DNA of 64,000 nt from Zoroaster sp. YZ-2022 (taxonomy: Eukaryota; Echinodermata; Asteroidea; Forcipulatida; Zoroasteridae), in NCBI GenBank assembly GCA_029582265.1, contig CM055816.1, forward strand, positions 1,640,992 through 1,704,991, in the 5' to 3' direction. Every line of letters begins with the position of its first letter. The first letter of the stretch is position 1. Below the pieces are notes generated by a model. It did not search any database and was not told the origin of the DNA. It saw only the letters and a list, made by a program, of their open reading frames with translations. Made by a program: the position numbers and the translations under genes. Positions 53,778 through 63,722 of this stretch are shown here, piece after piece.

Positions 53778-54330
53778 TATAAATAGCTTGTACAAACAAT
53801 CATTCTATATTTTTTGAACAAAACTATGTTATTTGTATAATTCGTCATCATGAAACCAATCATAACCTAGCAGGAAGTCAGTTCAAGCTTGCTCGAAACA
53901 GTCACGTGACTATAATACATCTTAACTCGTGAAAACGGTCGTGATCGCGAAAACAATGTATCACAAACAGTTGGAGAACAGTGTATGGAAAATGTCCGTA
54001 AAATACTACAAAGGCTTTATTGGAGTGCAATCTCTTGAATTTAAAGATAATTGTCTGTAAAAGTGTAAACATTACATTGTTCAAGACAGATTTATGTTCC
54101 TCCGCTCAAATGTCAAGTCCGAATTTTAAAAAAGTCTTTACGGGTAGTGGAACCGAAAATGGAACTGGTAATGATAGTTTCGGTCGGGTATCCGGATACA
54201 CAGCCTACCCCGACCACCATTATGGATCTGTCGCTGATTAATAATATTGATGTGATAATTAAAAAGTGGCTCAAATACATTGAATTCTCTATTGACAGTT
54301 GTTCAATATTACTGACTTGTAATACTGTAG
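53778..54330. other. Upstream flank or intron of the FReD gene
   Basis: The missing first part of the fibrinogen-like domain (with the 'CDM...GGWT' strand) is not identifiable here. A plus-strand frame at 54110-54241 contains SGYTAYPDHH, faintly recalling the SGVYTIYP strand, but it ends at a stop with no usable donor. The stretch ends with TAATACTGTAG, a fair acceptor for the exon at 54331. Confidence 0.45.
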
Positions 54331-54607
54331 GTGATACAGAGGCGAGACGATGGGTCTGAGAATTTCACCGAAGCTGGAACGAGTACAAGGACGGATTTGG
54401 CTTCACTGATGTCAGACCACTGGATAGGAAACGAGGTACCCATAATCTGGACAAGAGAGGGAGTGTGGGCGATACGTGTGGACCTGACGGATACAGATAG
54501 CAACTGGGGCATAATGTTTTTTAAGCCTTTCAGCATAATGTCCTCCAACGACAATTACGCACTGAGTATTGGGACAGAAAGCACGTACGGCGGCAGCAGC
54601 TACATTG
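54331..54607 (+). CDS. Fibrinogen-related (FReD) domain exon, first visible part
   Basis: Encodes the middle of a fibrinogen C-terminal-like domain, the ligand-binding module of ficolins, tachylectins and mollusc FREPs, normally secreted. Visible marks are VIQRRDDGSENF at the start, HWIGNE (canonical 'FWLGNE'), IRVDLTDTDSNW, and DNYALSIG before the exon end. The acceptor AG is at 54329-54330 and the donor GTATGC follows 54607. The exon is 277 nt and ends in phase 1, matching the next exon. Oddity: WNEYKDGFG, a strongly conserved block, lies in a different frame (54375-54401). One base is missing just before 54375 and one extra base is present near 54402, so the main frame reads through with about nine altered residues. 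The start codon, signal peptide and first third of the domain are not visible. Confidence 0.82.
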
Positions 54608-55662
54608 GTATGCAACAAATTTACTTTTCAAGAATGATCAGGCACATACTGTTAACGGTCATTACTCTGATTGGTTGAAATTTACAATTATAAATTAATT
54701 AGTCACGAGTTTGGTCCCTTTGCATTGCATATCGAAAAAAACATTACTTAAAATGTCTTTTTAAATACTCCAAAAATGTATCAATATGTTCGATGAGTTT
54801 ACTTTAATTATTGAAATGGAGCAATGCAAAAACCATCAAATAATAATAAAACATCAAATTTCATCTGCTAGATTCAAACATTACACATTTCGTTTTAGGG
54901 TTTATGTTGTGGGTTATATTCTTTTTCCTTATGTTTTTTAAAGGTTTCTAAGTTGGTTTCCTGACAAAGGCAGTTAGCAATACACAAAACCAGTGGCGTT
55001 GATATGTTGTTACGATTGGGGGTATAGAGTTGGACAAAATAATGACCTCAACCAACCTCCCCCACATAAAATCACCGATTTTGTATTAATTTCTTTATTT
55101 TAAATTTGATAGGCTACAAGTGTAACCTATAATGGACATGGAAAGATGAACATTTGGAAACAAAATAGTCTAAATACGCTTATTGGGGGACATTATTATT
55201 ACCGTCTCCCTGTCATATATATTGGAGGACATGACCCTGTCCCCTGGGATCGCTTACCCATGCACACTTTATATCAGGCATTATAAATTCATTCAGTTTG
55301 AGAATTACATTTTTCAAAAACATCTGCCAGATTCCAACATTATACATTTGGTTTAAGGGTTTATGTTGCTGTTTACATGAATCGTTTCCTAATTTTGATC
55401 CATAACTTTGTCCTTGATCATTTGCATTAGGTTTTTTCCTCGAAAAAAAAAACACTTGAAATTTTCAAAAAGATTACTTTGTATCCTGACAAAGACAGTG
55501 AGTAATACACAAAGCATGTGATATTATACAAATTAAGCTTTCATCGTGTACATTTAAGAACATATCTGATTGATTTTAACATTACAAATTTCGTTTGGGG
55601 TTTTCTAATGTTGAGCCATAACTTTTATTTACATCATTATGTTTTTGTTTTTTCCTGTCAAG
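54608..55662 (+). other. FReD intron with duplicated internal sequence
   Basis: GT donor at 54608 and AG acceptor at 55661-55662, phase 1 on both sides (Y-I-G then T-Q-P). Inside, 54840-55000 and 55300-55520 are diverged copies sharing the pattern GATTC.AACATTA.ACATTT, GGGTTTATGTTG, CCTGACAAAG.CAGT and AATACACAAA. A third partial copy lies at 55555-55605. No other gene was recognised. Confidence 0.7.
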
Positions 55663-55979
55663 GTACACAACCTCTTCTATCGGCAGCTGGTCAACAGTTC
55701 TCAACATACGACAGAGACAATGATAAGGATACTGAGTCTAATTGTGCAGGGTTATTACAGGGAGGTTGGTGGTTTAATCGTTGTACAGGAGGCAATCCTC
55801 CGTCTGATACACCCGTTGAGAGTAACCTTAATGGTGAATACTCACATCCAGTCGATTATTCAAGTCAAGATTATCGCGGCATTAGATGGAATACATGGAA
55901 GGACCTTCAAATAGTGAACAGTGAAAAATGGGAATATTCCGATGTGGGAAAAATAAATTGGCCTGGGTTTCCTTGTTGA
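55663..55979 (+). CDS. Fibrinogen-related (FReD) domain exon, C-terminal part
   Basis: Continues the domain: GQQFSTYDRDNDKD is the calcium-binding loop (DxDND), NCAGLLQGGWWFNRC holds the conserved cysteine pair and the aromatic cluster of the ligand pocket, and SNLNGEYS and GIRWNTWKD are the last strands. Joined to the previous exon this gives 594 nt including the TGA at 55977-55979. The final 'SLK.TEMKIRP' strand is replaced by LQIVNSEKWEYSDVG and a further 10 or so residues, so the tail is atypical. A more canonical tail is present, out of frame, just after the stop (see 55998-56062). Intact splice phase and cysteines argue for recent function. The frameshift pair in the previous exon and the missing 5' end argue for caution. 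Confidence 0.85.
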
Positions 55980-55997
55980 ATGGTTGAATGAACTAAC

Positions 55998-56062
55998 GAG
56001 TATCAGGGCATTATGTGGGATTTATGGTATGGGCATCAAATAGTGAAATGAAAATAATCCGC
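55998..56062 (+). pseudogene. Decayed duplicate of the FReD C-terminus
   Basis: Starting 19 bp after the FReD stop codon, translation gives EYQGIMWDLWYGHQIVK and then a stop. One frame over, SEMKIIR overlaps it, which is the canonical last strand of fibrinogen-like domains. It parallels DYRGIRWNTWKDLQIVNSE of the functional-looking exon about 130 bp upstream, and both contain ATCAAATAGTGAA/TTCAAATAGTGAA. This looks like an old tandem duplication of about 80 bp, or the original terminus displaced by a frame-breaking duplication. Confidence 0.6.
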
Positions 56063-56867
56063 TGCACGGGAGTCATTAAATGTTACGGTGCATTTAAACA
56101 TTTCTGTTGAGTGATTGAATCTGTTTTTGCTCCGATAACATTTGGACAGAAAAATTCACTGAAATTATTTCAGCAAATGCTGTTTTATTTGATTAAATTT
56201 GTTTGCTTATAGTAAGGATCACTGAAAGGATTTCTTACAGAGTCTTGTGTTTCAGTTATGCTGTATGCATGACTGAAAAATATTTTACGCAAAATGTAAA
56301 ACAGAAACAAATCACACAATTAAACAGACTTATGCACCAACAGCAGTCATAACCACATCCATATCACTATGTATTTAGTTATAGCAAATATTGAGCAAGA
56401 AACATTTAATATTTGTATACAGCGGGGTCAACTATAAACACAAATAAATTTATACATGTAGATACTGTTTTAAAAGCATACAAATATGTATTTTCTTATG
56501 TTATTACTACTTCAAATAGGAAACTAAAACAACAGTTTGCACCAATCGCTCATTGGGTATGAAATAAATCCTGTAAAGAAAGGTCACACAATTCGTCACT
56601 ATTTTCACGAAGAAATACTTTGTTAGACCACATAGAACTAAAGACAAAGTACGAGATAACCGAATTGCTTTTCTGAAATTACCATTTTACCATCATTAAA
56701 ATTAATGTGCAAAGCCATGCACAATTGAAGTGTCTTGAACCTGGTATCCGTTCATTTCCTGGTTTTGCACACTCTTTATGAGGAAACATTTTGAAAAAGA
56801 TTATTTTCAGTGCGTTTTCAACGAAAACACAATTAAAAGTGAAACCTAATAAAAGGGGCAATTCCAT
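56063..56867. other. 3' flank of the FReD gene, no further gene seen
   Basis: AT-rich. AATAAA at 56443-56448 could serve as a polyadenylation signal about 460 bp after the stop, but such hexamers are common in this composition. A minus-strand frame at 56679-56867 has no recognisable domain. Confidence 0.4.
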
Positions 56868-57131
56868 GGTTACTCACGTTACATTATTCTTTTTTCACAG
56901 TAGTTACATTATACCCAGACCAGCACAAACAAATAATTGCAGAAATATAAGAGAACAATGGTGGTAACTGACGTTACATAAAATGTCGCTGTTTGTCTTA
57001 TATAGCGTACATATAGCACTAAAGTAAGGTCTGGGTATAATGCAACTACTGTGACAAAAAAAATGATGAGTGAAATATATATTATGACATTAAGAGTGAG
57101 CCCAAAACCTCACAATGTAACGTGAGTAACC
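56868..57131. mobile_element. MITE with 17-bp perfect terminal inverted repeats
   Basis: GGTTACTCACGTTACAT (56868-56884) is exactly inverted at 57115-57131. A second, internal inverted pair lies at about 56891-56921 and 57028-57060, with CACAGTAGTTACATTATACC inverted as GGTATAATGCAACTACTGTG. A related GGTAACTGACGTTACAT occurs in the middle (about 56965). GCAATT occurs just outside both ends (56858-56863 and 57134-57139), a possible imperfectly placed target duplication. Total about 264 bp with no reading frame. Superfamily not assigned. Confidence 0.8.
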
Positions 57132-57229
57132 TTGCAATTGGATTTTATGTAATTTGTATTACATAAAATGTATTAATGAAATTAATCATGAATTTATTCT
57201 ATCAATGACATTTCATATCGTTTGGTTCA

Positions 57230-57604
57230 TTTATGAGAGCCAGATGCACAAAGTTGTGATTGGAGGTGACACAGCGCCATTGTTGGGCGTGATTGGGCGT
57301 CTGTCATTTTATTGCAAGAGATGTTGGCTGGAAATATTGATATAAAACTAGTTGAAATGTTAACAAAGTCAGGTGACATTGATATTAGAACAAAGACCAA
57401 TAGACTTAAATCATGGTACAACCATTTTGTTTTTCTTCAATACAAAACCACGTAATCAAACCGAGGCTAGAAGGAAATAGTCTGGTCACTGGTATGCTTT
57501 ACCTGACAAAGATGACTGCGGGTGATAAAGGTATATACCTGGCGTGTGTACTTGTAAATCTTTCCAGTAATGTACATTTCAAGTATGTCTGTGAAACAAC
57601 ATAA
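57230..57604 (+). pseudogene. Possible immunoglobulin-like domain remnant
   Basis: Two frames together resemble one Ig-like domain. The first (57154-57345) has GGDTAPLLGVIGRLSFYC, like the strand leading to the first Ig cysteine. The second (57413-57604) has EGNSLVTGMLYLTKMTAGDK followed by GIYLACVLVN, like the 'L.L.....D.G.Y.C' second-cysteine strand, though with Y-x-x-C in place of Y-x-C. A frameshift and stops lie between them. It sits 1.3 kb downstream of the FReD gene on the same strand, and mollusc FREPs combine Ig-like and fibrinogen domains. Identification is by pattern only, and chance resemblance is quite possible. Confidence 0.35.
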
Positions 57605-57747
57605 TTGTGATATGACAGGCGCTCAATAACTCGACCAACAAAAGCGTTACTGAAGAGATCATAGATCTATAATTTACTGTTTAAAAGATTATAATTATTA
57701 AATGAATAAGTACAGTGTTCATGTGTATGGTATAAATTGCATTTATT
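57605..57747. other. Short spacer
   Basis: AT-rich, nothing recognised. Confidence 0.4.
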
Positions 57748-57946
57748 TTTCGAGATTTAAATCAGATTAACTTGAAAATTAAAAAAATACAGATTTTTTT
57801 CCAAGATGACTTTGTAATATTTCTTAAAGATACAAATTGATTATATTTGAAAAGATTACATGCAGAAAAAATGGGAAAATAACTTTTAAGAAAACGCGCC
57901 TGCAAAATGGATCGTGAAAAACACGTTTAGGATTTAAATCTCGAAA
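57748..57946. repeat. Inverted-repeat element with TTTCGAGATTTAAATC ends
   Basis: TTTCGAGATTTAAATC at 57748-57763 is perfectly inverted at 57931-57946, enclosing about 167 bp of AT-rich sequence. The same terminal motif brackets a segment in the repeats further right (59459-59691 and its duplicates), so this looks like a solo copy of a small MITE-like family. Confidence 0.65.
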
Positions 57947-59339
57947 TCAGTTTAGAAGTGATTGTTATAGAGATACTTGCGTGTTTTGATTTAAATGAAA
58001 TATTATAGATTAATTGAAAATGTTTAAGTGACTTAGTTTATTGCACAGCATCATGAGTTTGCCCGTTCACCAGTGATTCCCAGGAATGTTTTTGTTTAAC
58101 CTAATAATTTATATTTTTCTGAAAGAAAGGGGGAAAATAGTTTAAGTAAATACTTCACAAAAACGTAAAAAAACATGGTTTAACAGTAATTCATTGCCTA
58201 AATGAATTTATGACAGTCCGCCATCAATACATTTGGTAATTTTATTACATTAAAAACATATATCTGATGATTTGTTTGCCTGTCTGCAAGGAAAAGGGTA
58301 ATTTAAAAATAAAACTGCTGGGAATAACCGGTGAAAGTGTCAAACACAAGGGTGATGCATCTTTGAGTAGATTACACAGGAATTTTGTCACTGGAGATGG
58401 AGGTCAATAAAAGTTGCGGGATAATAGAAATGTGTCTATCAATTCGGTAAGGAATTGATGGAAGGATGTTCTTTCTGATAAATCATTGAATGAATTCATA
58501 CAATTCATTCAAAGATCATCTGTTTTTGACCAAAATTAAATATTTGACAAACACATGTGGCTTTAAAAGCAAATTAATCATTTCTTCGGACCGAGAACAA
58601 AAATGAATGATTGGTGATCGTCCTTGCCCAATCCGATTGTTTTCCCACCAATAAAGTTGCCCCAGCCCCATTAGCACCCCCACCCCTATTAGCACCCCCA
58701 CCCCTCCACACCTTCACCGGTTTAGGATATATTCAAGTTCAGGGAAATGGATACACGTGCACGTTTTTCACATTGGTACAAATTCCTCCCATCCTCCTTC
58801 CCCTCCCATTCTATAGAGAATTATATGTGTATGTGTATGGAAAGACTATCGGAGTCAGTGTTTGTATTCAGAATAAAACAAAGTCATATCACAATTCATA
58901 TCGCTTCTCCCTCACATTTTATATTTTGAAACTAACATTATCTCCAGGTTGGCCATTTTCCCTAAACGAGATGGTAGTGTGATCACAAAGAAAATAAAAT
59001 CTCCCTGATTTTTGTTTTTTAAGGACGATCACCAATTATTTGTTTTTGTATGTGTAACATTGGCCTTCTGACTTTAGTGTCTATCAACACAGCTATATTT
59101 TGCAGTTCAAATTTAAAGGGACGAATATTCACGACCTCTTAGAAGACATACAGTCTTATATTTAATCTTTTCTCAACCATTTTGCTTACAATCGATGTGC
59201 TTGATATATTAGAATGTAATATTTCGTCAATAATGGATATGTCTTAGTGGTAATGATTATTATGGTATTTGTGAAGATGTATTTTGCAGTCACTTTCAGT
59301 TTCATGAAGTAATAATCAAGGGAAATTTAATACAAACCT
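57947..59339. other. Unannotated region
   Basis: AT-rich with one C-rich patch at about 58663-58708, where ATTAGCACCCCCACCCCT is repeated twice. A plus-strand frame (58611-58982) runs through it without recognisable domains. No RNA gene or transposon end was found. Confidence 0.5.
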
Positions 59340-59458
59340 GATCTCTATGGACAAACAATAATTTGTTGCATCGGCATAAAATATGCGTTGAGAACATTAC
59401 ATATTATTCAACATCACAGTTTATAATGAATCTTAAAAGATATCAGTGTAATATAGGA

Positions 59459-59691
59459 ATATATTTCGAGATTTAACTGATAATGAAAACAAAATATTAA
59501 AAACTAATTAATTTTGTTTTTTCAGACAAAAAATATCAAAATCGATAAAGAAAATAATGAATTTCATTAATATAATGAATCAAAAATTAAATAACAGAAA
59601 ATTCTAGGTTAATAACGGAAGTTAAATTTTATTAAATTTGAATCGAATTGAATCGAACAAAATGTAGGGGAAGTTAAATCTCGAAATATAT
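59459..59691. mobile_element. Small MITE-like element with 19-bp inverted ends
   Basis: ATATATTTCGAGATTTAAC at 59459-59477 is perfectly inverted at 59673-59691 (233 bp in all). Diverged equivalents lie at about 60403-60655, 61346-61598 and 61942-62190, one per unit of the tandem array, so the element was present before the array expanded. No target duplication could be defined. Confidence 0.65.
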
Positions 59692-59841
59692 TTTAGAGTT
59701 TAAAAGTAATTATTTAAAATATCTTGTGCCTTTAATTGTATGCAATATTTATATAAAATATTTAATTTTCATTAGTTTGGTTTAGTATTTCACAGTATTG
59801 AGCCCTGTGTTATCCGAACCATCAATAACATCGATTGAATA

Positions 59842-61727
59842 TCACACAATATTCATTTATCACATTAGTCTTGGGGAATGCAGGGCGCCAACATTGCAAG
59901 TGTAATGTTTTGTGGACTATTAACAAATAAGCATTCTCTTAAAATCCAAACAAAATAATGGAAAATAAGGTTATTATGTTCCAGTATACTTCATAAGAAT
60001 TATGAAATAAAACTAAAAACAAATTAAAGCTTCTCCTAGAAAATGAAACTTCGCTTTCTGATAAAACTATGAAAATGTACAAACAATTTTAGACCTAGCT
60101 AAATTACTACTAGACATGATTATGGTTTACAGCGACTGTCATACAATAATTTTGCCACAGGACAAAATATAATGAACAAAGTCTATTTTCAGAAATGGTT
60201 CACTGAATGATGTAACAGGACATTCTCGTCAATATTTTGACCAAGAAAAGTAATATGACCATTTAGACCTATACAGAAAGAATGACAAATGTTAATGTAA
60301 TTTCAACAATTGCAGAATATGCATAAATTATGCATTGCGAACATAACCAATTATTCAATAACACAATTCAATGAATATTAAAAGTTACCAGTGTAAATTG
60401 GGATATATATTGAGATTTAATTTATAATGAAAATAAAATATCCAAAAATAATTTTGTTTGAATAAAAATCAAAGTTTAAAAACTATTGCATGAATAAAGC
60501 AAATAATGGATTTTATTAAAATTAAATTTGAATTGAACCGAACATTTTAAGTTTATAAGGGATATTGAAATGAATTGAATTTGAAATGCCATTTTAATCG
60601 AATTGAATCTAACAAAATTAAGTTTATAGGCGAAATTAAATCTCGAAATATATTTTAATTAAAGTAATTATCTAAAAGATCGTGTGCCTTTAATTGTATG
60701 CAATATTTATATAAAATGTATAACTTTCATTAGCTTTGTCTAGTATTTCACAGTATTCAGCCCTGTATCATCACAGATTGAATATTACACAATATTCATT
60801 TATCACATTAGTCTTGGGGAATGCAGGGCGCCAACATTGCAAGTGTAATGTTTTGTGGACTATTAACAAATAAGCATTCTCTTAAAATCCAAACAAAATA
60901 ATGGAAAATAAGGTTATTATGTTCCAGTATACTTCATAAGAATTATGAAATAAAACTAAAAACAAATTAAAGCTTCTCCTAGAAAATGAAACTTCGCTTT
61001 CTGATAAAACTATGAAAATGTACAAACAATTTTAGACCTAGCTAAATTACTACTAGACATGATTATGGTTTACAGCGACTGTCATACAATAATTTTGCCA
61101 CAGGACAAAATATAATGAACAAAGTCTATTTTCAGAAATGGTTCACTGAATGATGTAACAGGACATTCTCGTCAATATTTTGACCAAGAAAAGTAATATG
61201 ACCATTTAGACCTATACAGAAAGAATGACAAATGTTAATGTAATTTCAACAATTGCAGAATATGCATAAATTATGCATTGCGAACATAACCAATTATTCA
61301 ATAACACAATTCAATGAATATTAAAAGTTACCAGTGTAAATTGGGATATATATTGAGATTTAATTTATAATGAAAATAAAATATCCAAAAATAATTTTGT
61401 TTGAATAAAAATCAAAGTTTAAAAACTATTGCATGAATAAAGCAAATAATGGATTTTATTAAAATTAAATTTGAATTGAACCGAACATTTTAAGTTTATA
61501 AGGGATATTGAAATGAATTGAATTTGAAATGCCATTTTAATCGAATTGAATCTAACAAAATTAAGTTTATAGGCGAAATTAAATCTCGAAATATATTTTA
61601 ATTAAAGTAATTATCTAAAAGATCGTGTGCCTTTAATTGTATGCAATATTTATATAAAATGTATAACTTTCATTAGCTTTGTCTAGTATTTCACAGTATT
61701 CAGCCCTGTATCATCACAGATTGAATA
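59842..61727 (+). repeat. Near-perfect 943-bp tandem duplication
   Basis: CACATTAGTCTTGGGGAATG occurs at 59861 and 60804, exactly 943 bp apart, and again at 61747. Along the two units I saw no difference in the stretches compared, whereas the third unit already differs (GCAAGCGTAATG for GCAAGTGTAATG) and then diverges. Either a very recent duplication (or gene conversion) within the older array, or a duplicated contig segment from assembly. Confidence 0.88.
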
Positions 61728-62312
61728 TTACACAATATTCATTTATCACATTAGTCTTGGGGAATGCAGGGCGCCAACATTGCAAGCGTAATGTTTTGTG
61801 GACTATTAACAAATAAGCATTCTCTTAAAATTACAAACAAAATAATGGGAGATATTTATAGCCAACTTTTGCATTGCGAACATAACCAAGTGTTCAACAA
61901 CACAGTTCAATAATTATTGAAAGTTATCACTGTATAAAGTTAGGATATATATTGAGATTTAACTTACGAAACAAAATATTTAAAAACAAAAATTTGTTCG
62001 AATAAAAATCAAACCAAAAGTTTAAAACTATTGCATGAATAAAGCAAATAATTAATTTTACTTAAATTCAATTTGAATTCAATCGAACATTTTAAGTTTA
62101 TAGGAAGAATTGAAATTAACTGAATTTAAAGTGTCATTTGAATCGAATTGAATCGAAAAAATGTATGGGGTAGTTAACTCTCAAAATATATTTTAGAATT
62201 TAAAAATATTTTTTTCAAAAATATTGTGCCTTTAATTGTATACACTATTTATATAAAATGTTTAACTTTCATTAGCTTTGTTTAGTATTTCACAGTATTT
62301 AGTCCTTTGTTA

Positions 62313-62678
62313 GGCCAAACAAAAAAATCTCCGGTTTTTGGTCTTCACAGGCGTCGCCTCAGATCCGCGCGTCAACAGTATGTATTTATTTATTTATTGC
62401 TATGAAACGATGTCCAATTGCAGCCAAAATTGCTGGATCGATTGGAATTCTGCCGCTCTGTGTTTTAAATGACTTTTTCACATAGAGGTATGAACATTTG
62501 CCCGATTTGTGCAGAATCTCTTAGCCACCATACTTTGTTATGGGAAATTCGGTCTGGTTACAATAACTGCGTATACATGTTAACATGTATCACTTAAAAC
62601 AAAAATATTACCAAAAAAACAAAAACGGTTTTGACGTTGACCTCTGACCAGAAACCGGAGACATTTTTATTGATGGCC
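62313..62678. mobile_element. Harbinger-like MITE with TTA duplication
   Basis: A 366-bp element that begins GGCCAAACAAAAAAATCTCC and ends with the inverse of GGCCATCAATAAAAATGTCT. Both arms continue as CTCCGGTTT.TGGTC, giving an imperfect inverted repeat of about 33 bp. TTA lies directly outside each end (62310-62312 and 62679-62681). The paralogous repeat at about 59810-59830 has the empty site (CCCTGTGTTATCCG), confirming insertion and the 3-bp duplication. A perfect 18-bp palindrome, ATACATGTTAACATGTAT, lies inside at 62573-62590. TTA duplications and GGCC tips suit PIF/Harbinger. Confidence 0.85.
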
Positions 62679-63349
62679 TTATCAAAGCCATCATATATTC
62701 ATCGATACACATCAGTATATTTTCCTCTTGGGGATGCAGGGCGCCATCATTACGAGCTTAATGTTTTGTGGACTAGAAACAAGTGTATAAGCATTCTCTA
62801 AAAATATAAACCAATGGAAAATAAGGTTATGTTCCATTATACTTCATGAGGATTATGAAATTAAAAAAAAATTTAAGCTTCTCCTATAAAATGAAAGTTC
62901 GTTCGCTTTCTGATAAAATTATGAAAATGTACAAACAATTTCAGACCTAGCTAAAATACCACTAGACATGATTATGGTTTACAGCAATCATACATCGATT
63001 AGAGCATATTTGGGCGATATTTGGCGCCCCTTGTGTCACAGGACGAGATGTACATTGGTTACAAAAAATAAGGTACAAAGTTTATTTTCAGAAATGGTTC
63101 ACTGAATGCTGTAACATGACTTTCTACCAAGAAAAGTAATTTGACAGTGTTCGTTCATCATTTAGGCATATAAAACAAAAACAATTGTAAGGGTGAACAT
63201 GTTTACATAATTTCATACTAATTTTAATTCACAATTATTTGATATTTTCAGATTATTATTTAAGATCAACTAGTATGCTTATTTTTGCTCGTAAGTAATA
63301 CTTTCTTTAGGAATTCCTTTGCTAAAAACAAAAGAAAGAATTTGTTTGC
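62679..63349. other. Diverged end of the 0.94-kb array, then spacer
   Basis: To about 63130 this is the last diverged unit of the array (for example AATGTTTTGTGGACTA, CTTCTCCTATAAAATGAAAG and AGAAATGGTTCACTGAATG). The rest is unremarkable AT-rich sequence. Confidence 0.6.
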
Positions 63350-63353
63350 TTAA

Positions 63354-63700
63354 AGGGAAGGTACAACATTGGTATTCTGTCTGATTGCCCAGATATACCA
63401 AATTATTATCTGAAAGCTAACTTGATATGAAGTTGGTAAAGGTATCAATCAGTCTGAACATTATTTTATCAAAGGTGTTCTCATTTCAGAGAAAACATGA
63501 CCAAATATGGACATTTTGTGTTTTCATGTAATGTGTTTTCAGTAATAATTATGGATGTTTTTTAACACTTGTCTCATGACTTAGACTCCGTATTGAGCTG
63601 AAACTTTCACATGTTGGTTGAATAATGTATTTATTGGTACAAAAAGAGTAAGAATACTATAAGAAGTTTTGCCAACATTATACAATGTTGTACCTTCCTT
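63354..63700. mobile_element. TTAA-flanked MITE (piggyBac-like candidate)
   Basis: A 347-bp element with inverted ends AGGGAAGGTACAACATTG (left) and, read inward from the right, AAGGAAGGTACAACATTG, one mismatch in 18. TTAA lies immediately outside both (63350-63353 and 63701-63704). TTAA duplication is typical of piggyBac, though also of some other superfamilies. No reading frame is present. Confidence 0.78.
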
Positions 63701-63722
63701 TTAATGATGTACCTTCGTTTAA

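Larger units (their letters stand above)
59340..63130 (+). repeat. Old long-period tandem repeat (about 0.94-kb unit)
   Basis: The landmark CTTGGGG(A)ATGCAGGGCGCCA occurs at about 59870, 60813, 61756 and 62727. Sequence before the first landmark (59390-59860) matches the second half of the unit in diverged form. The third unit has a large internal deletion after about 61850, and the fourth is clearly diverged and stops matching near 63130. There is no reading frame of note and the DNA is strongly AT-rich. The two middle units are near-identical, whereas the outer ones are diverged. Confidence 0.85.

Noticed and set aside
53303..53782. 159-codon frame with a 19-residue repeat
   Set aside because: It is explained by a 57/60-bp tandem unit lacking stops in one frame. 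There is no start context, signal or flanking coding sequence.
54110..54241. SGYTAYPDHH as the N-terminal exon of the FReD domain
   Set aside because: It recalls the SGVYTIYP strand, but the conserved 'CDM..GGWT' part is missing, the frame stops at once and there is no good splice donor.
59980..60040. Possible kinship between the satellite and the 943-bp repeat (both contain CAAATTAAAGCTT followed by CTCCT)
   Set aside because: The match is about 13 bp in AT-rich DNA and does not extend on either side. Treated as chance.
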